This document shows, in pieces, positions 1-9,800 of a stretch of 64,000 nt of DNA (the stretch's first letter is position 1; each line of letters starts with the position of its first letter). The notes under the pieces are model-generated. The model saw only the letters and a program-made list of their open reading frames with translations. It made no database searches and was not told the origin of the DNA. Source of the DNA: Flavobacterium sp. MFBS3-15 (GTDB lineage: Bacteria > Bacteroidota > Bacteroidia > Flavobacteriales > Flavobacteriaceae); assembly GCF_026107645.2 (NCBI RefSeq), contig NZ_JAPCHV010000019.1, forward strand, positions 28,772 to 92,771. The letters run 5' to 3'. Position numbers and translations under genes: made by a program.

Positions 1-138
1 CTGCTTTCCGAAAAATACAAAACCGGGAAAATGAGTTTTGTGAAAGGATTTTTGACCGGATGGAAGTCAAACCGCAAAGCGGCACGGAATAGGGAGTATT
101 CATCGCATATTTATGTCCTGAAAATCGCTAAAAACTAA
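1..138 (+). CDS. C-terminal fragment of an unidentified protein
   Basis: An open frame enters from the left edge and stops at TAA 136-138, giving the last 45 residues of a protein whose start lies outside the window. The tail is basic, with several Lys and Arg residues, and ends in IYVLKIAKN. No motif is present that would identify a family; glycosyltransferases and methyltransferases can end in a similar way, but I cannot support either. A weak terminator follows at once, which supports this being a real gene end. Confidence 0.55.
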   Translation: MLSEKYKTGKMSFVKGFLTGWKSNRKAARNREYSSHIYVLKIAKN

Positions 139-141
139 TTG

Positions 142-163
142 AAGGCGATTTTTCGGCCTTTTT
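142..163 (+). terminator. Weak intrinsic terminator of the left-edge gene
   Basis: AAGGC pairs with GCCTT across a short T-rich loop and is followed by a T run. It lies four bases after the stop codon of the partial gene. Confidence 0.45.
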
Positions 164-360
164 AACCCGCAAACACCCGATAAGCCGCTGAATTTTCAAA
201 AGTTGCTTAAATCGCTTTATTTAAAGTCGATTTTGATTGTGAAACTTTATGATTGCAGAGACAACTATAGGTATTTCTTATTTGGGAATTTTTCGCGGAA
301 CAGTCTCGCAACTTTTATCTATCATCTCAATTCTAAAATCTGAAATCTGAAATACCCATT

Positions 361-390
361 TTGGCACATTAAAACTAATCACTACTTTTA
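361..390 (+). promoter_or_regulatory. Bacteroidota-type promoter of the OmpH-like gene
   Basis: TTG at 361-363 is followed after 19 bases by TACTTTTA at 383-390, one base off the TANNTTTG -7 consensus. The expected start of transcription near 396 leaves a leader of roughly 25 bases before the ATG at 420. The preceding 200 bases (about 164-360) hold no gene that I can see. Confidence 0.6.
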
Positions 391-419
391 CGCGAAATTT
401 TTTAATCTAAATTCAGGAA

Positions 420-998
420 ATGAAAAAATCATTATTGATATTCGGTTGTGCGCTGGCACTGTTTTCATGCAACAAAGAAGGGGGAGATGCTTCCGGATTT
501 AAGACTGCCTATGTAGATACTTCAAAGCTTTCCAAAGACTACGAAGAGTTTAAGGACCTGGAGTCGCAAAGCAAAGTAAAAATGGAAGAAATGGGCAGGG
601 AGCTTGAAGGCAAGGTGCAGCAGTGGAAACTGGATGTTGCCAGCTTTCAGGAAGAAGCCAAGGTGAAAGGCCAGCAATGGGCACAGCTGAAAGGCCAGCA
701 GCTCCAGAAGAGGGAGCAGGAGCTCATGGCGGAGCAGGAAGCAATGATGAAGCAGCTTCAGGGCGAATTTGGAGTTAAAAATGACTCTGCTGTAAGCAAA
801 ATGAAGAAGTTCATTAAGGATTACGGCAAGAAAAATGGTTATGACTACATCTACGGCAGCGGTGAAAGCACCAACAGTGTATTGTATGCCAAAGACAGCT
901 ACGACATAACAAACGATATCCTTAAAGAGCTGAATGACAAGTATAAAGGTACTGCTAAAACAGAAGCCACACCTAAAAAAGAAGAAGAAACTAAATAA
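420..998 (+). CDS. OmpH/Skp-family lipoprotein
   Basis: This 192-residue protein has a lipoprotein signal: basic start, hydrophobic stretch and a lipobox ending at Cys17 (LFSC). The mature part opens with the beta-strand TAYVDTSKL typical of the OmpH/Skp family. A long, charged, Gln- and Glu-rich coiled coil (about residues 45-110) follows, then a segment (YDYIYG) matching the C-terminal body of the fold. OmpH/Skp proteins are periplasmic holdase chaperones for outer-membrane proteins. A lipid anchor is unusual for classical Skp but occurs in Bacteroidota paralogues. The tail is Lys/Glu-rich and probably disordered. The gene is monocistronic, with its own promoter and terminator. Family assignment is firm; the client proteins are unknown. 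Confidence 0.8.
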   Translation: MKKSLLIFGCALALFSCNKEGGDASGFKTAYVDTSKLSKDYEEFKDLESQSKVKMEEMGRELEGKVQQWKLDVASFQEEAKVKGQQWAQLKGQQLQKREQELMAEQEAMMKQLQGEFGVKNDSAVSKMKKFIKDYGKKNGYDYIYGSGESTNSVLYAKDSYDITNDILKELNDKYKGTAKTEATPKKEEETK

Positions 999-1020
999 TC
1001 TTTCACTTAGAAAATACTAT

Positions 1021-1050
1021 AAAAATGCTCCCAAACTGGGGGCATTTTTC
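1021..1050 (+). terminator. Intrinsic terminator after the OmpH-like gene
   Basis: AAATGC-T-CCC and GGG-G-GCATTT form a strong stem around a short loop and are followed by TTTTTC. It lies about 23 bases after the stop codon. Confidence 0.8.
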
Positions 1051-1155
1051 ATTAATGTTCCACGGGGAACAATTTGTTTTGACCTCTTCCAACCAATTTC
1101 ATGTTGTTTTAATCATTCTATCTCTCAATGACAGAGCGTAGCTACACTCATCTCT

Positions 1156-1277
1156 GTCATTTTGACCGTAGCGTAGCGAAGTGGAGAAATCTCATTCCGT
1201 AAAATCTAAAAGTAGCGTACTCGCCATTATGAAACGTTGTCATTTCGACCGCAGCGCAGCGGAGTGGAGAAATCTCA
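1156..1277 (+). repeat. Pair of 39-bp direct repeats of a dispersed intergenic element
   Basis: Two copies (1156-1194 and 1239-1277) share the pattern GTCATTT-GACCG-AGCG-AGCG-AGTGGAGAAATCTCA with only a few substitutions, 83 bases apart. Sequences starting GTCATTTCGAC and ending GAGAAATCTC recur between genes in Flavobacterium genomes. The rest of the gap from 999 to 1459 holds the terminator above and no credible gene. Confidence 0.7.
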
Positions 1278-1459
1278 ATTACATTTAGGGGAAACTATTC
1301 GTTTGAGCGTTTGCATTGCAACGTCTCTGCCACAACGCATGAGTTTAATCTCGTAATAGAATAGGGCTTTGCGGGCATCAGCATCCAGTCAACAGAAACT
1401 AAGATTTTTTTCTATTATATAAGCAAAAATTTGTACTTTTCGGCATTATTTATACGCCA

Positions 1460-3745
1460 ATGGAAACACTCTCTACCGCCGCATCCTATGCACTCAAATT
1501 CATCAACCAAACCAATCGCTCCGTATTCCTGACCGGAAAAGCCGGTACGGGGAAAACCACGCTGCTCCGCGAGATCATCCGCACCACGCATAAAAATACC
1601 GTGTTGGTGGCACCTACGGGCATTGCCGCACTGAATGCAGGCGGTGTCACGATCCACTCCATGTTCCAGCTGCCCTTTGCGGGCTTCATTCCCGAATACA
1701 ACCTGCCATTCCAGTTCAGCGATACCGTAAAGTTTGAAACTAAAGATAGCCTGAGACGGCATTTCCGGATGCGCGCCGACAAGAAAGCCGTGCTCGAAAA
1801 CCTGGAACTGCTGGTGATTGATGAAGTCAGCATGCTGCGGGCCGACCTGCTGGATGCCATCGACTACATGCTGAGAACGACCCGTAGGAATGAACGGCCC
1901 TTCGGCGGGGTGCAGGTGCTGTTCATCGGCGACCTGCTGCAGCTGCCGCCCGTAGTGCGAAACGAGGAATGGGAGGTGCTGAAGAAATACTACAAAGGCA
2001 AGTTCTTTTTCCATTCGCACGTGGTGCAGCAAAACCCGCCGCTGTACATTGAACTGGACAAGATATACCGCCAGACCGACGCTGCCTTCATCGGCGTGCT
2101 TAACAATTTGAGGAACAATGTTATAACCAATGGTGACCTCGACATACTCAACGGATTTGTAAACCCTGCCTTCGACGTGAAGAAGAATACGGGCTACATT
2201 ACGCTGACCACCCACAACGCCAAGGCCGATGCCATGAACGCTGCATCGCTTGAAGAATTGGAGGGCAGGCAGTATGTGTACCGGCCGGATATCGTTGACG
2301 ATTTTCCCGATAAGATCTATCCGGTAGAGGAGGAGCTGAAGCTGAAGGTGGGTGCACAGGTCATGTTCATAAAGAATGACCTTTCGCCAGAAAAGCGGTA
2401 CTTCAACGGGAAGATAGGGGTAATCAAATCGCTGTCGGATGACGAGGTGCTGGTGCATTTCCCTGAGGAGAATGTCACCATCGAGGCCGAAAAATACGAA
2501 TGGAAGAACGTGCGCTACTTTGTAGATGCCACGACCAAGGAAATCAACGAGGAGGTTTTGGGTACATTTACCCACTACCCGCTCCGGCTGGCATGGGCCA
2601 TTACCGTGCACAAGAGCCAGGGATTGACATTTGACAAAGCTGTACTCGATGTGTCGCAGGTTTTCATGCCGGGGCAGGCCTACGTTGCCCTGTCGCGATT
2701 ACGTTCATTAGAGGGGCTTATTTTGCTTTCCCCGATGCATATGAATGGCATTTCGAGCGATGCCGACGTGATGGATTATGCCTCGGCAAAGGCTGAAGCG
2801 TCGCACCTGGAGGATTCGCTGCAGCGCGAAACGCTGAACTTCATCCATAACTTTCTGGTAAACAGTTTCTTATGGGGTGAGCTGGCCACTGAATGGCAGC
2901 GTCACAAAATGAGCTACCTGCAGGAGGGCCCCAAAGCGCTCAAATCGCAGTACCGCGAATGGGCTGCCCGCCAGGAAAATGCCATACATACCCAACTCGA
3001 TGCGGCGAATAAATTCATAGGGCAGCTCAACAGGCTTTTCGCGCAGCGGCCGGTGGACCTCGCTTTTGTAGGCGAAAGGGTTGCGGCGGCAGCCAACTAT
3101 TTTTTCCCCACGCTCGACCGCATGGCCATGGGCGTGCTGGAAACCATGGAGGAAATCAAGCGCCAGCGAAAGGCAAAGACCTTTTATGAAGAACTGGCTG
3201 TACTGGAGGAATTGCAAACCGCGGCAGTCGTACGGCTGATGAAGGCGAAGCTGCTCCCCGAACTGGTGAAAGAGGGAAGGGACATCAGCCGCGAAAGCCT
3301 GGTCACGCCCGAGATACAATCGTACAAGATCAAAAAGCTCGAGGCGATAAGGGCGGTAATGCGCAACAACCCGGCAACGCTCATGGATGGCGACGGGGAG
3401 GAGGACCTGTACGCACCGCAGCGCTATGTTTCCAAAAAGAAAAAGCCGGCCGAAGCGAAAAAAAGCACCGTAGACGAAACCTTTGAGCTATGGCAGCAAA
3501 AAATGCCGGTGGAGGACATTGCCCGCACCCGCAAGCTGACACAGCAAACGATAGAAAGCCACCTGGCGAAGCTAATTGAATCCGGCAGGGTAGAACTGTC
3601 CGACGTATTGCCAAACGACCGTATAGCGGCCTTAAAAACGATATTCGAAGGTTTTGAAGGTGAATCGCTGAGCCCGCTGAAGGAAATGCACGGCGATGCA
3701 TTCACCTGGAGTGAGCTGAAGTTTTACAGGGCCAGCATGGATTAG
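1460..3745 (+). CDS. Pif1/RecD-type superfamily 1 helicase with C-terminal HTH domain
   Basis: This 761-residue protein carries a Walker A motif GKAGTGKTT near residue 26 and a Walker B motif LLVIDEVSM near residue 118. The later motif HKSQGLTFDKA with LSRLRSLEGL matches the UvrD_C_2/RecD C-terminal half of superfamily 1B helicases. A charged linker follows, then a C-terminal domain (about 670-761, with ETFELWQQ and TQQTIESHLAKL) that resembles the helicase-associated HTH domain of Bacteroidota homologues. These enzymes use ATP to unwind DNA in the 5' to 3' direction and act in replication or repair; the precise role here is unknown. The gene stands alone and converges with the giant surface-protein gene, sharing a bidirectional terminator. 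Confidence 0.88.
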   Translation: METLSTAASYALKFINQTNRSVFLTGKAGTGKTTLLREIIRTTHKNTVLVAPTGIAALNAGGVTIHSMFQLPFAGFIPEYNLPFQFSDTVKFETKDSLRRHFRMRADKKAVLENLELLVIDEVSMLRADLLDAIDYMLRTTRRNERPFGGVQVLFIGDLLQLPPVVRNEEWEVLKKYYKGKFFFHSHVVQQNPPLYIELDKIYRQTDAAFIGVLNNLRNNVITNGDLDILNGFVNPAFDVKKNTGYITLTTHNAKADAMNAASLEELEGRQYVYRPDIVDDFPDKIYPVEEELKLKVGAQVMFIKNDLSPEKRYFNGKIGVIKSLSDDEVLVHFPEENVTIEAEKYEWKNVRYFVDATTKEINEEVLGTFTHYPLRLAWAITVHKSQGLTFDKAVLDVSQVFMPGQAYVALSRLRSLEGLILLSPMHMNGISSDADVMDYASAKAEASHLEDSLQRETLNFIHNFLVNSFLWGELATEWQRHKMSYLQEGPKALKSQYREWAARQENAIHTQLDAANKFIGQLNRLFAQRPVDLAFVGERVAAAANYFFPTLDRMAMGVLETMEEIKRQRKAKTFYEELAVLEELQTAAVVRLMKAKLLPELVKEGRDISRESLVTPEIQSYKIKKLEAIRAVMRNNPATLMDGDGEEDLYAPQRYVSKKKKPAEAKKSTVDETFELWQQKMPVEDIARTRKLTQQTIESHLAKLIESGRVELSDVLPNDRIAALKTIFEGFEGESLSPLKEMHGDAFTWSELKFYRASMD

Positions 3746-3753
3746 GTAAAAGA

Positions 3754-3780
3754 AGCCCCGTGCAAATTGCAACGGGGCTC
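3754..3780. terminator. Bidirectional terminator between convergent genes
   Basis: GAGCCCCGTTGC on the minus strand pairs with GCACGGGGCTTC around a small loop, 9 bases after the helicase stop and 20 bases beyond the stop of the convergent surface-protein gene. Confidence 0.7.
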
Positions 3781-3800
3781 GTTAGGTGGGGGCGGCACAC

Positions 3801-6800
3801 TTAAAAAATGATCTTCCTGTTGGTAACGGCACCATTTACATCCGTTACTTTTATGATAAGCATTTGTTCCTGCGATTGCAGTCCGGAAATCACTGCAGTT
3901 GTGTCGTTAATTCCATCGGTGCTGTACAGCAGCCTTCCCCGGGTATCGTACACCTGCACCGACTTCATTTCCATCCTGCCGGAATTGACATGGATGGTAT
4001 TTTCCTGCTTGTATACGATCAGGGCATTGGCATTGGCATCAGGGCTTCCTGTTCCCAGCGCCTGTGCATATACCACGTCAAACCTGCCTGCCAGGGTTCC
4101 TGCTTCTGCGGCAAATTCGTACGGGCCGTTGGCAAGGTTGTGGGTCATGCCGCCCAGCAGGTTATCCTTGATGAATATATCCTGGCCTTGTGCAAACACG
4201 CCGTCAAAATGATCCAGCGAGATGCTGTAGGTGCCGGCAGCGGTAATTTTTACACCCAGCGGCACAATGTCTGACGCGTCGAATGACGGCCTTGCCTGTA
4301 TGCCCAGCTTAGTCTCTCCCGCAAGGGAATAAATAGCCACATCGCCATCGGTAATGGCCCTGCCGTCCCAGGCATAGTCGAGCCCAAGGGTGGTATTAGG
4401 CGTATAGGCCACCGACATCTGGCTGAATTCGCCAAGCGAGCCCGTCAGGTTGAGCCACAGCCTCGATTTGTCTGTGTCCATGGCATTCCTGAAGAACTGG
4501 CCGTTGTTTATGCCCCTGCGCATACCGTTGTTGAACGAAACAGTGTTGCCTGTGCTGTATACTATAAAGCCCTGGCCGGTATTGATTACCCACTCATCGC
4601 TTTCGTCCGGGTCGCTGAACAGTCCGTTGCTGCTGTCGCCGCCAAAGGCATCATTGGCAATGTACCCTGCCAGCGTGAGCGATGCATAGCTCGATGCGTT
4701 GGTGTCATTTTTCTTCCTCCAGAAGAACAATGAAGCATCCTGGGCAAGGTTGCCCGAGTTTGCGGCATAAAAATCGGCTATATTCAACGATGACGGATAG
4801 GGGTTGCCCACGGCATTAAAGCCAGGGGTTACCGCTACATCTACGTTGCCATTGTGCGGCGCGCCGGTAAAAGTACCGGTCCACGGGGTGCCGGGGGTGG
4901 ATGTATTTACAAATGACGGATGAGTATTGTCTACCCTGATGAGGTAGCTTTTTCCTTCGATGAACTCAGTAGTTACCGGGTCGCTTACCTGTGTATATCC
5001 GTTGGTTACCGGATTGTAGGTGTAAAAACGGTTGTTGAGCGTTTGCGGCGAAAAGGTCTTAAGCGTTTGTCCGTCAACCGGCGATGACCACAAGGTATAA
5101 TCCAGCCTGTATATCGGGGCGCTGTCTTTAATGACCTCTATTTCACCACTGTTATTTACATCACGAACCTGTACAAGGTTGGCATTGTTTTCAACTGTAA
5201 ATGTGCCGCCATTTATGGTAACTGCGCCATCAACGGTCATATTGAACCCTGCCGGGATTACTACGTTCGCACCTGTATTTACGACTACGCTACAGGCAGC
5301 CATGTCTTCGGTGGCAGTAAAGTCGGCATTGAATATAACCGCAGTTGTCGCGGTAGGCTCACCGTTGCTCCAGGTACCGTCCCATGTGGTTGCGCTTATT
5401 TTTATCTCAATATAATTTGAATATACTACCGGGCATGTACCGTTTTGTACCACAGCCCTCACATACCTTGTAGATGCAAGGTTGGTGCCTATAAGCGCCC
5501 CGGAAAGCGTTGCCGATGTGCTTGGTATAAACGCAGGGTTGGCAAACAATGTATTGATAGACCGTTCCCAGCGTACTATTGTACCGGTATAGCCGGTAAG
5601 AGTAATGTCGGCCGGGGTCGTGGCGGCACATATTTCCTGGCTTCCTGTAAGCGTTCCTGCTACCGGTTGCAATGATACCACCACATCGGCAGTGTCGGTA
5701 ACTTCGATGCCATTTGCATCCCTTACGGCCAGCGTATAAGTGGTTGTACCGGCAACTGTGGTAGGAGGCGTTGCTGTCGCTGCTGTGCCCAGCCCGCCGG
5801 ACCATGAATAGCTGTATGGCGGATTGCTGCCGCTTACTTCAGCTGTGAGTGTAACGGCATCGCCTTCGCAGAAAGAGCCTTCACCCGTGATCACGGCAGT
5901 AAATGGCGAGGAGTCGATACCGGTAAACGATGATGTCTGGCCGGCAGTAAGCGTTGCGTTTGCAGCGGTAAGCGTCCCGCCGGACAGTGCCGCGAATTTT
6001 ACCCACGGGTTAGTGGCAACGTTGAATGTGCCATTCAGCTGGGCCGCACTGATATTGCCCAGTGAGCCCACAATATCTATTGCCTCATAGGTAGTTGTTA
6101 TCGTGGCTACAGCCCCGGTTATGCCGGTTTGCGTCACATTCCAGTAATGGGTCAGGTAGTTGTCGGCGCTGTTGTTGCTAGGATGTTTCACATCCTTCAT
6201 GTTCACGGCCACATAAGCATTGCTGAATGTACCCGAGGTAACGTTCACCGTTATGGGTGAATATACGGTTGTATCAATACCTTCGCCTATCGGGAAGGTA
6301 TATGACCCTGTTACTGTATACGGCCTCCTGACTACACCCGCTCCGTCGGCTTCAATCATTGTTGTCGAAGAGAAGCTGCCTGCTACGGCGTTGGCACCTA
6401 GCGTAAGGTCATAACCCTGGATGTCAAACTTGCCGACTGTAAGTGTAAGGGTGCCCGCTACAGTTGCATTGGTGGCCAATATTACTTTGCTGGTTGCATT
6501 GTTTATAGTCAGGTTATCGAATGTTGGGCTTACGGTACCGCCTATTATCTGTAACTCTTCTTCATTACCCGACATTTCAATGGTTTTGCCGGTGAAGTCA
6601 ACCGTTTGGTTGAGTACCAGGTCGCCCCTTACATTCAGTGAAGCCGGGAAAACAGCCCCGGTACCGCTGATGGTAAGGTTGTGGTAGGCTGATTGCGCAC
6701 CGTTTGGCAAAACTACTGTCTGTCCTGTACCGGTATATTCAAATGTACTGTGTACACCGGCAGTAAAGAAGTTACCGGGCTTGGTGAACACCCCGCCGAG

Positions 6801-9800
6801 CCTTATTACAGAGTTGGTTAGCGGACGCAATGACGTACCTGAGGCGATGGTAAGGTTGTTGAAGGATGTAATCCCCGCGATGGTTGCATCGGCAGATCCG
6901 TTGGCGTTATCAAACACTACGGTGCCTGTCGAAGCGTTAAATGTGCCTTTGTTGATCCAGGCACCCGAAGTTCCTTTTACGGTAAATACCGATGCCTCCG
7001 CGGCATTGAGAATGGCGCCGGCCTCAATAGAAATGGTCGCCACTTCTGAACCATTGTTATAAATAGGATCATTTGGTGTAGTTGAGGCATCCGGGATTAT
7101 TACATTGGTATCAAATGCCGGGCTTCCGTTTGGTGTCCAGTTGGCCGCGGTAGTCCATGAATCGCTTTGCGAACCGTTCCAAACCAGCGTATTGGCAAGG
7201 GAGTTGGCAAGGGTAAGGTTATAGGTTCCGAATGATGAGCTAAAGAAAGCCATGTTAACGTTGGCGAGTTCCACAAAATTATTTGAAACGCTGTAATTGG
7301 TACGGCTCTGCGGAATGCCTGTACCCGAGGCGATTACTATTACCCAGTCCACAAGCCTGTTTTCTATATTCCCGTTAATTTCAGAATCAAGATAATGTGC
7401 AGATATGATTGCTTTTGTTCCCGTACCGCCGGTCTGTATGAAATCAAACCTCCTCAATATCGCGTCGGGTTTTGAAACAGGCGCCACACCGGGCTCGATT
7501 TTGAGGCTCATGGAAGTTGGCAATGTACCTAAAGTTGGAAAAACGACCGATGTATACGGATGGCCAAAAGTATATACCTTGTTAGGTATGATTCCGCTGT
7601 TTCGCGTTACGATCCCACTAACATCACCGGTACCGGTATTTATGGCGTCAGGCCCCATAAATAGCGTGTTGCTTCCTGTGGCGAGGCTCCCCGTCGTTGC
7701 CGTAGGGTTGGCATTCGGCAGGTGAAGGATGCCGTTTACCGTTACATCGGCAACGGTTACAGCGCCTGATGCATTGCTGATGGTTACATTTCCATACGTT
7801 CCGGCAGGAAGGGTTTGCTGGGCAGATCCATTGAAGAGCACAACTCCCGTACCCGACCAGGTTTTACCTGATGGCAGTGGTGCAGAAGTCGTATTTTGGG
7901 TACTTATAGTGCCGCTGTTGGCAACGGTTGTAAGCGCACCGCTAAGCGCATTTGTGCCCAGGTTGAGGGTCTGCAGCTCATTTACGGTCAATGTGCCCGC
8001 AATTGCCAGCGGTGTTGCCATAGTAGCCGTATTGCCATTGGTTGTGGCAACTGTAAGGTTGTTTATCTGGTTGGTTGTCCCTGGTGTCGACTGGTCAAAG
8101 CTGAGCGAAGGGTTTACACTGCCGCTCAAAATGATGTTGGCTGATGCGCCTCCCCTCAGGTTTCCAGAAGCTGAATGAGTCATGGTGCCTGCCAGTGTCA
8201 GGGTATTGGCCCCAATAGCAAGGTAGCTGTTGTTAGAGAATGCGATGTTGCTGTTAACAGTAGTTGCACCCGAAAGCCCCGCGTTGCCAGCTACCGTAAA
8301 GGTTTCGGCAGTACCGCTGAAGGATGCGAACGTGCTGGTTGGGTTGGCCACAAGCACAATGTCGTCTATGGCTATTTCGTCATAAGCAGTGCCCGATACG
8401 GCTGCACCGCTCCAGCGGATGTAGCCATAACCGTTAGCAGCTACAGCTACCGGTATGGTGGCAACTTTATAATAGGCTTTCCACTCCGGCAATGCATCGG
8501 CAGCAGCCGTTGTAGTATGGTTAAGTGCCGCAACGGCAGTATAGGAAATGTTATCCGGAGAATAACTGAAGTTTAAGCTGTTAGATCCTGCTTCGTCATT
8601 GTATACATATACTTTGTACCCAACGCTCACAGAGGTTATAGGCGTTGCCGTCTGGTTTTGGAAACGCAGTGTAATTGTTCCCGGTGAGAACTCGCCGGTG
8701 GCAGGCTGCACGCCCAGGGCATAATTATTGGGCGACACTTCAAAAGCATACAGGCCCGCATCTGTTTCGCCGCCGTCAGACTGCCCGCTGTCATAAACAC
8801 TGTCTTCAGGGCTATCTGCCCCAAAAGCCAGGTTGCCGGCGCTAAATCCGGTTATGGCAAAACTGTTGGAACTCAGTTCGCCCGGCTGTGTCCCGGTGCT
8901 GAAGCCTGCACCGCTGAAGGCCGCGTTGTTTACACCCTCAACAGAAGTGTCAAAATTGATGGTATTTTGGGTATTCATGGCCGTGATCTGCAGGCCAACA
9001 GGGGCATTCAGGGTAAGACGGCTGCCTGTAAGGGGCGAAGTGGTACGGTAATTTTGCGTACCCCCGGCACCGTTAAATTCATAAACAGCCACATGGTAGG
9101 TGGTTGCTGCCGAAAGGCCGGTTACGTTTACCGAATTGGAGGTTCCGCTATACACAACATAGTTTCCGTTGCCCAGGTCGCTTCCTGCGCCAAAAGCTGC
9201 CGATGCCGTGTAGGTTACGCCATCTGTAGGTGCTGCATTTACGGCAGAAGCTGCGCGCATTACCACCAGCCTGCTGGTGCCGCTGCCCGATGTCCAGCCC
9301 GTAGTGAGGGATATCGACGTAACATTGCTAAAGCTAATGGATGTGGCCGATGTTGTAGGTTCTGAAGACAGCACAACTGCCGAAACGGCTACCTGCCTTG
9401 AGGTGGCACCCGCCGCGGAAAGCGTGATGTTGCCACTGTACAATCCGGCAGGGGCAGCGGCTTTTACACGTACATAGATTGGCGTTGTTGCCGAAGGTAT
9501 CGTAGTTATCTGGCCGGCATATCCGGACCCGCTGCTAAGCGAAACTTCAAAATTTGCTGGTGCCGTAGCAGTAATGTTTCCGGTAAGGTTAGCGCCTGTA
9601 GTAGTAAAACTCTGCTGGGGCGATGCGGTTCCCGTTACGGTACTGAAGCCGGGCAGCACGTTTGTGGACGGAGATATTGTAGGCACACCGGCAACGTCGA
9701 TGGTAAAGTTTACCATATTGGAAACAGTGGTACCCGTAATTACAGTTATAGGCACTGTACCGGCCGATGCGATGTCTGCAGCCGTGATTGCGGCTGTAAT

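Noticed and set aside
1415..2611. Open frame of 398 codons on the minus strand
   Set aside because: It lies fully antisense to the helicase gene, whose motifs are clear; the product has no family features. It is a shadow of the codon use on the plus strand.
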